27,332 bases of DNA from a virus, in the IMG/VR virus record IMGVR_UViG_3300027971_000185, positions 1 through 27,332 of that record, one strand, 5' to 3'. The notes under the pieces were generated by a model that saw only the letters and a program-made list of their open reading frames with translations, searched no databases and was not told where the DNA came from. The translations under genes and the position numbers were made by a program. This document shows, one piece after another, positions 14,687-22,114 of this stretch (within the stretch, counting starts at the first letter, position 1; each line of letters starts with the position of its first letter).

Positions 14687-14983
14687 TCAAACAGAAGCCT
14701 TGCTAAACCAACCATAATCGCCTGAAGCCATTGCGACTGCTGGGGCTAAGTAAGTACCAGCAGAACCAGTTGCAACAAAGGTTGAAGCGTTTACTGAACA
14801 AGTAGCTGTTGAAGCTGTAATAGCCGCACCTGCTACTGCCCATACATAACGCAAACCATCATTACCAAAAGTCTGAGCACCTAAAGGGCCAAAACTAGCA
14901 GGAGTGCCTTGTGCCGCTAATTCTGTTGCGGTTTGTGTATCTACAAGATCTACACCTGCGATGGGTAGGGTTGAATATGCCAT
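14687..14983 (-). CDS. small capsid-associated protein (decoration candidate)
   Basis: 98 residues, Ala/Thr/Gly-rich and beta-prone (LRYVWAVAGAAITASTATCSV), with no charged clusters. The position immediately after the coat gene and before a terminator is where phages encode head decoration or stabilisation proteins needed in many copies. The ribosome site AAAGGAATT is strong. Sequence alone does not identify a family; a minor structural role is an alternative. Confidence 0.62.
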   Translation of the reverse strand: MAYSTLPIAGVDLVDTQTATELAAQGTPASFGPLGAQTFGNDGLRYVWAVAGAAITASTATCSVNASTFVATGSAGTYLAPAVAMASGDYGWFSKASV

Positions 14984-15013
14984 GATAATTCCTTTTCTAT
15001 AAGTTAAGTAGAT

Positions 15014-15041
15014 TTAATAGATACGATTAAGTACCTGTCAA
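15014..15041 (-). promoter_or_regulatory. possible promoter before the decoration gene
   Basis: A perfect TTGACA (minus strand, 15041-15036) lies within the last codons of the coat gene. It is followed after 16 bases by TATTAA (15019-15014), four of six matches to the -10 box. It would start transcription about 25 bases before the 98-aa gene. Because the -35 match is coding sequence (Leu-Thr), it may be chance. Confidence 0.28.
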
Positions 15042-16007
15042 AATACCTTGCAATGAGCAGTTAGAAGTTGTCAAATTGCCAGCCCAACCATATAACTTCA
15101 CGATTGCATCTTGGTTAATGGACTGACGCTCACCACCGATAGGAACGAAATTACGCTCTTTGTGTGGGCGGAAGAAGATGTAATTAGTATTCAAAAGATA
15201 CATATACAATGCGTTCTCTTGAGCACCAATACCACCACCTAATACCACATCAGCGGACATACCACCACCGTAGAACTTCAATGATGCAAAGCCAGCCGCA
15301 CCTTCTTCAACACCTGCAATACGCTGGATAGCTTGCAAAGAAGCCACATAGCGTTGATACAGAGTGTTACCAGCGATGATTAAATCAGTCTTATCAGTTC
15401 CACGAACAGACTTGATAGCGGCTGTAGTCATTGCGGCTTGGATCAAAGCGGATGAATCAGCACCAGTTGTTGCTTGGTTACGCCAAAAAGTAAAATTGGC
15501 ACGGTTAATACCACCGTATGTACCTGTCGTTGGAGAGGTGCTAACAGCGGCCGCCAAACCTGTAATGTTTTTACCGCCATTACCTGTACCGTCACCATAG
15601 ATGTCAGTAGAAATACGGTTTAACAAACGGGCTTCAGAAACTTGCATACGACCATCTAATAGGTCAATGATTGCTTCTTTGGAACTGTTTTGCAACATTT
15701 CTAGACCACTCATTGTCACAGAATCAGCATACTGAGTAATGCTGTACTGAGCCGCAGAGATAGGGCTATCAGGGGTGATGTTCAATACTTCGTAGCCACT
15801 ATAAGAGTTAGCGTTGTTAGTATTTGGATCGTTGTACATGATTTCTTCCAAAATAACATTACCGCCTGAAAACGGGCGTACATTACCTTTAGAGTTCAAT
15901 CGCTGTAAAACTGCGTTGTTTTCTGTTAAGTTGTCTGCCAATACTCCGCTACGACTTTGAATGGTGGTAGCGATAATATCGGTGATTGCTGAGTTAGCAA
16001 ATGCCAT
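15027..16007 (-). CDS. major capsid (coat) protein
   Basis: 326 residues. The pattern AITDIIATTIQSRSGVLADN, then NAVLQRLNSKGNVRPFSGG and ISAAQYSITQYADSVTMSG is characteristic of a large group of podovirus coat proteins with the HK97 fold. The C-terminal NYIFFRPHKERNFVPIGG and DAIVKLYGWAGNLTTSN are also typical. The gene follows the scaffold gene, has a very strong ribosome site (AAAGGAAATATCATG) and is followed by the decoration candidate and a terminator, all consistent with high expression. The length suits a compact coat without a large insertion domain. Confidence 0.88.
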   Translation of the reverse strand: MAFANSAITDIIATTIQSRSGVLADNLTENNAVLQRLNSKGNVRPFSGGNVILEEIMYNDPNTNNANSYSGYEVLNITPDSPISAAQYSITQYADSVTMSGLEMLQNSSKEAIIDLLDGRMQVSEARLLNRISTDIYGDGTGNGGKNITGLAAAVSTSPTTGTYGGINRANFTFWRNQATTGADSSALIQAAMTTAAIKSVRGTDKTDLIIAGNTLYQRYVASLQAIQRIAGVEEGAAGFASLKFYGGGMSADVVLGGGIGAQENALYMYLLNTNYIFFRPHKERNFVPIGGERQSINQDAIVKLYGWAGNLTTSNCSLQGILTGT

Positions 16008-16030
16008 GATATTTCCTTTATTTAGTTAAG

Positions 16031-17125
16031 TTAAACCCGACCACCCTCTGCATCGGCTAAATTAGCCATCAGCAAGGATCGTCTATCCTTTGCATCTCCC
16101 TTAGACACTTGACCGCTAGGAGTAACGGATCGTGGACTAACAGCAGTTGCTTTAGCTTTTGCTACTTGCTGTGCCTTAGACGCTTGTGAGCCTGTTGATC
16201 TCAGGAGTTTATCCTGCTCCAACTTGAACGCTTCGTCATTCATACGCACCGCTTTGGCATAAGCCGTTTCTAGGTCTTGGGCTAAACCTCGCTCAAGTAA
16301 TTGAGCCATATCTTCCCGTACCATTTCAAAGTGCGGAAAAGCCACCTTGTTGCTACTTACCCGACTGATTTCATTACTCAATCGAGCATTTTCCTCTTGC
16401 TCCCGAATCGCTGACAATTGTTGCACCTGCTGTTGTGTTGCCTGTAGCTGTTGCATTAACTGTTGCTGATACGGGTCTACATACGCCTGTTCAGGCATCT
16501 GAAGTGCATCTTGGTTTAATTGTATTCCATAATCTTGTGCAAGTCTATGTAGCATATGCACTTTTTGTTCAGGATTGCCATTAGCTAAAGTATAGTGTGC
16601 TCTACCCAAATTATTGATCCAAGCAGACGGTGAAATACCATGCTTTTGAAGTTCAGGCATAAAAGGGCCAATCGCATTGGTAAGTTCCCTTGCATTATCA
16701 GCTTCCTTCTTGTAGACAGATACGCCATTTTTGTACTCAGATTCACGCTGGTTAGCGTATTCAGCAAACTTAGCAAATTCAGCCTTATCTAGCGGCTTGC
16801 CATCTGCCATCTTGTCCCATACTTCGCGATACTCTTTTTTCCAAGTAGTAGGCTGTTTTATTTCTTCTTCATTAGCATCACTAGCTTCATTAACCAATTC
16901 AGATTCTTGATTGGAATTGTCTTGGCTATTGGTTTCTTCGGCATTGCTTTTGAAACGACCCTTTTCGTCACGGTTGTTTTCTTGGCTACTTTCGTTGCTT
17001 TCTTGGCTACTGGTTTGGATTGGATCGTCATTTACTTCTATTTCCTTTTCAATTGGTGCTTCTAAAGTACCTTCTTCGGCTTGATCTAATGCGGCTTCTA
17101 GCATTTCTCTGCGGTCATCTGACAT
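16031..17125 (-). CDS. capsid scaffolding protein
   Basis: 364 residues. Residues 1-90 are very acidic and disordered, rich in Ser/Asn/Gln/Glu. The middle (about 95-200) has WKKEYREVWDKMADGKPL and GISPSAWINNLGRAHYTL, common in podovirus scaffolds. A Gln-rich coiled coil (about 219-250) is followed by a helical region and a basic C-terminal tail (KAQQVAKAKATA, SKGDAKDRRSLL) suited to binding the coat N-arm. It lies directly upstream of the coat gene. It directs procapsid assembly and should be absent from mature virions. Confidence 0.82.
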   Translation of the reverse strand: MSDDRREMLEAALDQAEEGTLEAPIEKEIEVNDDPIQTSSQESNESSQENNRDEKGRFKSNAEETNSQDNSNQESELVNEASDANEEEIKQPTTWKKEYREVWDKMADGKPLDKAEFAKFAEYANQRESEYKNGVSVYKKEADNARELTNAIGPFMPELQKHGISPSAWINNLGRAHYTLANGNPEQKVHMLHRLAQDYGIQLNQDALQMPEQAYVDPYQQQLMQQLQATQQQVQQLSAIREQEENARLSNEISRVSSNKVAFPHFEMVREDMAQLLERGLAQDLETAYAKAVRMNDEAFKLEQDKLLRSTGSQASKAQQVAKAKATAVSPRSVTPSGQVSKGDAKDRRSLLMANLADAEGGRV

Positions 17126-17133
17126 GGTTTACC

Positions 17134-17511
17134 CTATCTGTAGTTAAGTTTGGAATAAGTAATATCCGCAATTTGTTGCTTGCGTTCTTGCTGTTCTTTT
17201 CTTGAAAATTCATGCACTTTTTGCTGGGTTGGTACATCGTTACCCAGTTCAATACAGTTGTTACGCTTTAGGTTTTCACGGTGTTTAGATCGGGAAGATA
17301 CCCATGTACCATCTGCCATGCTTATGTGACCCTCAATATCTGAAATAACTGTAGGGGCTACTCTAGACTTCATAGCTACTTTATCAAGCCATGACGCTTT
17401 GGCGGCTTCTTCACCAATAGTGGGTGTCCACCACTCAAGAAAGAACTCCTCGTCAGTCTTTTGGGTTTCAATGTGATTTCCTTCGGAATATCCGCAATTA
17501 GGGCAAACCAT
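17134..17511 (-). CDS. small zinc-ribbon protein of the head cassette
   Basis: 125 residues starting MVCPNCGYSEG, a C-x2-C knuckle; no second Cys pair is visible (one more Cys in NNCIELG), so any zinc site is incomplete or shared. The middle ISDIEGHISMADGTWVSSRS and HRENLKRNNCIELGND resembles proteins next to scaffold genes in related phages; the GTWV...HR motif looks conserved. The C-terminus is basic and helical. It overlaps the glycosyltransferase stop as TAATG. Function unknown; a DNA- or capsid-binding assembly factor is possible. Confidence 0.68.
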   Translation of the reverse strand: MVCPNCGYSEGNHIETQKTDEEFFLEWWTPTIGEEAAKASWLDKVAMKSRVAPTVISDIEGHISMADGTWVSSRSKHRENLKRNNCIELGNDVPTQQKVHEFSRKEQQERKQQIADITYSKLNYR

Positions 17512-18419
17512 TACATTCTCCTTATGATTTCAGGTATTTTGTCCATTTCATTTTCTTCAACTGTCACTACTGAGTTGTACCAAGTACCGTGTTTCCAACG
17601 CCAACACTTAAACTCTTTTCTAGGCATGATTACAATGGTTCTAACACCCAAAGCACCAGCAAGGTGGGCTATCCCCGTGTCTACTGTGACTAAGCCTTTA
17701 AGGGCTTTTAGGTGGCTTGCGGTTTTAGACCAATCTTGCTTCCAACCATCGTCAGGTAGGGGTGTCCAAAACTTATCTTCTTCCAAATTTAGAGAATAAG
17801 CATCATCACCGACAGCTTGCAACATAATTTCGGGGTTTAGGGTGCGTATATAATGCAAAATACCCTTAGATGTAGCCCAATTAACGCCTATTTTCTTGGG
17901 AATGTTGCTAGGAATGGCATCTAAGTACCCTTCAGAACCTACAATTTTCTTTAAAGATATTGGAAACAAGGCTTTTGCGTAGGCAGGGGCTAGGCTGATG
18001 TAATAAGGTAGCGAAATAATGCCCAACCAATAGTCAGATTCAACGGCAACGCCTTCTTCAGTCATGTTTGTAAAAGCATCAATGCAATCCATCTGACCAA
18101 ATAGCAAATGAAGTGATCCGTTTTGCAATAAAACGACTTTTTTAGCACCCATCACCTTTAAAAATGGCAAAAACCGTGCGTACTGGATAATATCGCCAAA
18201 GCCTTGCTCTGCAATGATGGTTATTGACTTACCAATCAGGCTTTCACCTCTCCATACAGGCATTTTTAGGGGTTTAGCGTAACCTTCAAGATGATTAGCC
18301 ATCACTTCAGGATGCCAACGGTACTCAAACAACCTAAAACCTGCATCTAAACGACCAGCGTGTAGGTGTTCGTAAGCTTTCTTGTATTCCGTGTGCGGAT
18401 TTAATGTAGAAGTATTAAT
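17511..18419 (-). CDS. TPR-type glycosyltransferase (GT9/GT41-like), probably started at ATT
   Basis: Conserved parts include EQGFGDIIQYARFLP (nucleotide-sugar/acceptor region), KIGVNW, VTVDTGIAHLAGALG and CWRWKHGTWY, all in the order seen in bacterial TPR-glycosyltransferase proteins. Upstream of the first TTG (18332) the frame stays open and still encodes family-like sequence (KAYEHLHAGRLDAGFRLFEY), so translation must begin earlier. No ATG, GTG, CTG or further TTG exists before the in-frame TGA at 18431-18429. ATT at 18419-18417 has GAGGA (18430-18426) six bases before it. That gives 302 residues; frameshifting from the overlapping upstream gene is the alternative. It probably modifies virion proteins or host surface sugars. 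Confidence 0.72.
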   Translation of the reverse strand: MNTSTLNPHTEYKKAYEHLHAGRLDAGFRLFEYRWHPEVMANHLEGYAKPLKMPVWRGESLIGKSITIIAEQGFGDIIQYARFLPFLKVMGAKKVVLLQNGSLHLLFGQMDCIDAFTNMTEEGVAVESDYWLGIISLPYYISLAPAYAKALFPISLKKIVGSEGYLDAIPSNIPKKIGVNWATSKGILHYIRTLNPEIMLQAVGDDAYSLNLEEDKFWTPLPDDGWKQDWSKTASHLKALKGLVTVDTGIAHLAGALGVRTIVIMPRKEFKCWRWKHGTWYNSVVTVEENEMDKIPEIIRRM

Positions 18420-18877
18420 ACGGATTCCTCATCGTCTAGTTCCTCTAGGCGTTTGGCTTCCATATATATCAGTTGATCTCGTATGAGATTTTGCTGTTTT
18501 CTGTAAGCTACTGCCGCAAGGATGTTATCCCGTTGTGCTTCAAGGTAGCTTATAGACCGCTGTAATTCTTGTGTATCAGCTAACGGTATATCAGCTTTAA
18601 CCTCTTGTTTTGATTGTACTTTAGATTGCTTAACTTTTGCAACAGGATCAATTTGATCTTTAAACGCTTGTTTGCGTGATGCGTTAGCATCCTTGGTTGC
18701 TTGCTCTAGCTTACGCTGTCTTTCAGCAATCTTTGCAGATAATTTTCGTAATCTCTTTAAATCATCGGATGTCCAAGAAGCATCATCACCACCCCTTAAA
18801 TCACTGGCTGGCGGTGTTCCTGCTATTTGAAAGGCATTGTTTTGAAACGCATTAGCTTGAAAAGCCGTAGAAAACAT
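18401..18877 (-). CDS. small helical virion-associated protein (AFQ-repeat start)
   Basis: 158 residues. The opening MFSTAFQANAFQNNAFQIAG is a short AFQ/NAFQ repeat seen at the start of many phage structural-module proteins. From about residue 38 it is a charged coiled coil (LKRLRKLSAKIAERQRKLEQ, LQRSISYLEAQRDNILAAV). It begins by TAATG overlap with the 76-aa gene, and its last 19 bases overlap the glycosyltransferase reading frame. Function unknown; likely a structural or assembly component made with the fibre set. Confidence 0.7.
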   Translation of the reverse strand: MFSTAFQANAFQNNAFQIAGTPPASDLRGGDDASWTSDDLKRLRKLSAKIAERQRKLEQATKDANASRKQAFKDQIDPVAKVKQSKVQSKQEVKADIPLADTQELQRSISYLEAQRDNILAAVAYRKQQNLIRDQLIYMEAKRLEELDDEESVLILLH

Positions 18878-19107
18878 TAGAATGTGCCGCCAGCAATACC
18901 GCCTGTAACTCCTGTCCCTACAGTCAATACGCTAGTGCTAGAGTTAAATGAAAGGTTAGCACTAGACCCTAAAGCACTTGTACCAGCACCATAGGGTACA
19001 TAACCAGCAGTAAGGGTTGTTAATCCTGTTCCACCAAAAGGAACACTAAGAACACCAGTAGAACTTGCACCATCTGCTAAAAACGATAAATTGCGTGGAA
19101 TTGTCAT
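18877..19107 (-). CDS. stand-alone small fibre-like module
   Basis: 76 residues: MTIPRNLSFLADGASSTG followed by VPFGGTGLTTLTAGYVPYGAG and a C-terminal TGVTGGIAGGTF. FGGTGLTTLTAGYV is a repeat motif of long phage fibres, here in a separate short protein. ATG 19107 is preferred because it overlaps the preceding stop as ATGA; a TTG at 19119 is possible. Its length and GIxGG(T/S)F ending parallel the 79-residue protein at 6036-6275. Confidence 0.74.
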   Translation of the reverse strand: MTIPRNLSFLADGASSTGVLSVPFGGTGLTTLTAGYVPYGAGTSALGSSANLSFNSSTSVLTVGTGVTGGIAGGTF

Positions 19108-19466
19108 ATAGTTACCCAAGTTTTAGTTGTTTCATCCCAGTTGTATTTATTTTCATCTGTAGGATAAGGTGTTGGGGGTATCCAAGTCCATGTAGGAGTT
19201 TCTATAGTCCAACTAGGATATGGTTGTGGGGGATAAAATACATCATTTGTTTTATCGTATATATAGCCTATTCCTGCATAGTTACCACGCAAAGCTATAC
19301 CATTATCAGGTTGGCCATCTTGACCATAATGAATTCCACCCCTTGTATTGTAAGAAGTTTGAATCCACTCGCCAGCACTTGTATCTACAAAATGTGTAAA
19401 AAAGTCTGCTTCGGCAGAAATCACTTGAGTAACCGTTCCATTACAAACTTTAGCGTAATAACTCAT
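19104..19466 (-). CDS. small fibre-associated protein (cyanophage-type)
   Basis: 120 residues starting MSYYAKVCNGTVTQVISAEA, then IQTSYNTRGGIHYGQDG, RGNYAGIGYIYDKTNDVF and a Pro/Trp/Tyr-rich C-terminus (PPQPYPSWTIETPTWTW). Very similar short proteins occur in cyanophages and other aquatic phages near tail-fibre genes, with no firmly assigned function. ATGA overlap with the 883-aa fibre gene suggests a stoichiometric fibre cap or assembly partner. Confidence 0.78.
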   Translation of the reverse strand: MSYYAKVCNGTVTQVISAEADFFTHFVDTSAGEWIQTSYNTRGGIHYGQDGQPDNGIALRGNYAGIGYIYDKTNDVFYPPQPYPSWTIETPTWTWIPPTPYPTDENKYNWDETTKTWVTI

Positions 19467-22114
19467 GCTGTGTATGTCCCTGAAGATGTATATTTAAGGA
19501 TAGTATTTGAACCTGAAGTTGTAACGGTAGGTGAACCTGTTGTTGTCCCTGAATAGTATGCAGTTGGAATAGATAAAATAACAACTCCTGAGCCACCTGC
19601 ACCACCTGTTCCTGCTAAAAGTGCAGTACAACCGCTACCACCACCACCTGAACCCGTATTAACTGTTCCTGCACTACCAGTAGCGTTAGCTACCCCGCCT
19701 GCACCGCCTACTCCTGATGAACCACCAGCACCAGCAGTACCACCAAGATAAGTACCGCCACCACCACCTGCGGCATAAATAACAGCAGAACCAGTTATTG
19801 AATTTGATGTTCCTGCCCCACCAGCACCACCAACTGTGCCTGAAGGTGCAGTAACTCCAGCAGTACCTGAGCCACCACCACCACCACCCGGATAATTTGT
19901 GGCAGAATTTAATCCATTACCGCCAGCATTTCCTTGCCCTGAAGTTCCACTACCACCAACACTTTTATAAGCTCCACCACCACCTGAACCGCCTGAAGCA
20001 CCAGCTATAGATGTTGTAGTAGTGTTGTTGTAACCGCCAGCACCGCCAGCTACTGCCTCTATTAATCCTGTAATAGATGAATTTGTTGCGGCAGTTGGAG
20101 ATGCACTACCAATACCGCCTGCACCGCCTGCACCAACAGTAATAGTGTAAACAGTACCACTACTTGCAATTAATATATTTGAAATTAATCCACCAGCACC
20201 ACCGCCAGCCGCACCACCGCCAGCCGCAATCGAACCGCCACCACCGCCACCGCCTGCAGCCATTAAATAATTTACTGGATAACCTAAAAATACTGTTCCT
20301 GTAGACGCTGGAAATGTAATGGTATTAGTACCAGCAACCGCAGGTACAGCTAAAGTAATACTTCCTGAAGTTGCACCTGCTATTGCAGGGGTTGTTAAAG
20401 AAGGACTTGTAGATAAAACAACATTACCTGTGCCTGTTTTTGTAGTTACTCCAGTACCACCGTTTGCTACGGCAAGAGTACCGCCCAAAGTTACATTTCC
20501 TGTAGTTCCTGTGCTTGGGGTTAACCCTGTAGTTCCTGCACTAAATGAACTAACTGTGCTTGCTACGCTAAATGAAGTAAAAGCCAATACTTCAACAATT
20601 TCTCCAGCGTTACAAGCTACTGTTAAAACTACGCTAGTGCCGTTTGTAGCTGTGTAATCATCACCACTTAACAATACGCCATTAACATAAACTTGAACTA
20701 ATCCAACGGTATAGGCTACTGTAAATGTTGTTTGTGAAGCTGTGGCTGTAAAACTAGTACGAGAATAAGCATTACCTAAACTTGCCCATGATGTATCTGT
20801 TCCATTAGTAGTTAAATATTTACCACTATTGCTTGTTTGACTTGGGGCTAAAGCGTTAAATGCTGTATTTGCAGTTGTTTGCCCAGTTCCACCATTTAGT
20901 ATTGGTAAAGCTGTGCCGCTATAAGATAAAGCCAATGTGCCACTTGATGTAATTGGGCTACCTGTAACACTTAAAAAACTAGGTACAGTTGCCGCTACAG
21001 AAGTAACCGTTCCGCTACCTTTATTGTTAAATGTTGTCCAATCGGTTGATGTTAAATAACCATTTACAGAAGTAGTAGCGGCTGGCATGGATATAGCTGG
21101 GGTATTACCACCGCTAGAAACTACAGGACTTGTACCAGTTACGCTAGTTACAGTACCGCCTGAAGATGGGCTTGTATTGGTAATGGTGAAATTAGGGTAT
21201 GTACCGCTGGTAGATATTCCTGTTCCAGCAGTCAAGACTACTGTTTGGTCAGGGGCAGTATTGGTAACAGTTAAAGTGCCGCTACCAGTAATAGGGCTTC
21301 CACTTACAGAAATACCTGTTCCAGCCGTTGCCGCTACGCTTGTAACCGTTCCAACGCTTACAGAACCACCTAACGCAGTTGAATTGCCATTAATAGTAAT
21401 AGCAGAGTTTACAAGGGCTGAATTAGGAATTGATGTAAGACTTGCACCTGAACCGCTAAATGTTGTGGCCGTAATCGTTGTGCCTGTAATGGCTTTTGGC
21501 GTTGTTGCACCAATGGTAATGTTATCCATTGTTCCTACATTAGTAGGCTTAATTTCAACCGAGCCTGTGCCCGTAGGATTTATATGAACATGACCAGTAC
21601 CAGTAGGACTAATGTCTATTTGTGCGTTTGCACCATTAATATTTGTAGCTACATTAATTGACACATTGTCACCACCACCGCCACCCATACTAATTTGGGT
21701 TGTTCCAGCAGAGTTTTTAAGGGATAAACCGCTTGAGTTGGTAGCTTGAACGATTGGTGTAGTTACGCTAGTAGAAGCTGTAGCAGTAGTAAATGCACCT
21801 GTTGATGCGGTGGTAGCACCAATGGTAGTACCATTAATTGTGCCACCAGTAATAGCCACAGCATTGGCATTTTGGGTAGACATCGTGCCTAGCCCAGTAA
21901 TGTCCGTACTTGGTACGGTTGCACTAGCTGTCATGTTAGCTGTGCCGTTACCCTTTACATAACCAGTTAGGGTTGCCGCACCTGTACCGCCATTAGCTAC
22001 AGGGACAGTTCCCGTTAGCGTATGGTCAGCGTTCCAATCTGACGGTTGAACTAGGGTTGTATCCCCAGCATCAGGGATTGCTGAAGTCTTACTATGCTTG
22101 ACTGTTATAGCCAT
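19463..22114 (-). CDS. long tail fibre / adhesin with glycine-rich C-terminal domain
   Basis: 883 residues. The start MAITVKHSKTSAIPDAGDTT with PSDWNADHTLTG is a common fibre attachment end. The shaft (about 60-445) has repeated short motifs such as GTVTSVAAT and VANGGTG. Residues about 450-515 form a T7-fibre-type module (SQTTFTVAYTVGLVQVYVNG, TNGTSVVLTV). From about 617 to 830 the chain is dominated by Gly runs, then GGSGVVILSIP and a final LKYTSSGTYTA. Such glycine-rich ends can form polyglycine-II bundles, as in the gp38 adhesin of Salmonella phage S16. It overlaps the portal stop by one base. Likely the main host-recognition protein. Confidence 0.85.
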   Translation of the reverse strand: MAITVKHSKTSAIPDAGDTTLVQPSDWNADHTLTGTVPVANGGTGAATLTGYVKGNGTANMTASATVPSTDITGLGTMSTQNANAVAITGGTINGTTIGATTASTGAFTTATASTSVTTPIVQATNSSGLSLKNSAGTTQISMGGGGGDNVSINVATNINGANAQIDISPTGTGHVHINPTGTGSVEIKPTNVGTMDNITIGATTPKAITGTTITATTFSGSGASLTSIPNSALVNSAITINGNSTALGGSVSVGTVTSVAATAGTGISVSGSPITGSGTLTVTNTAPDQTVVLTAGTGISTSGTYPNFTITNTSPSSGGTVTSVTGTSPVVSSGGNTPAISMPAATTSVNGYLTSTDWTTFNNKGSGTVTSVAATVPSFLSVTGSPITSSGTLALSYSGTALPILNGGTGQTTANTAFNALAPSQTSNSGKYLTTNGTDTSWASLGNAYSRTSFTATASQTTFTVAYTVGLVQVYVNGVLLSGDDYTATNGTSVVLTVACNAGEIVEVLAFTSFSVASTVSSFSAGTTGLTPSTGTTGNVTLGGTLAVANGGTGVTTKTGTGNVVLSTSPSLTTPAIAGATSGSITLAVPAVAGTNTITFPASTGTVFLGYPVNYLMAAGGGGGGGSIAAGGGAAGGGAGGLISNILIASSGTVYTITVGAGGAGGIGSASPTAATNSSITGLIEAVAGGAGGYNNTTTTSIAGASGGSGGGGAYKSVGGSGTSGQGNAGGNGLNSATNYPGGGGGGSGTAGVTAPSGTVGGAGGAGTSNSITGSAVIYAAGGGGGTYLGGTAGAGGSSGVGGAGGVANATGSAGTVNTGSGGGGSGCTALLAGTGGAGGSGVVILSIPTAYYSGTTTGSPTVTTSGSNTILKYTSSGTYTA

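Noticed and set aside
19560-20270. GGN-type repeats considered as an intergenic repeat array
   Set aside because: The entire stretch is an uninterrupted reading frame typical of glycine-rich phage adhesins.
20319-21587. Val/Pro-rich rightward open frames at 20319-20657 and 21087-21587
   Set aside because: They are antisense reflections of the Thr/Ser/Gly-rich fibre gene, which rarely yields stops on the other strand. No ribosome site or promoter supports them, and the composition is a mirror of the repeats.
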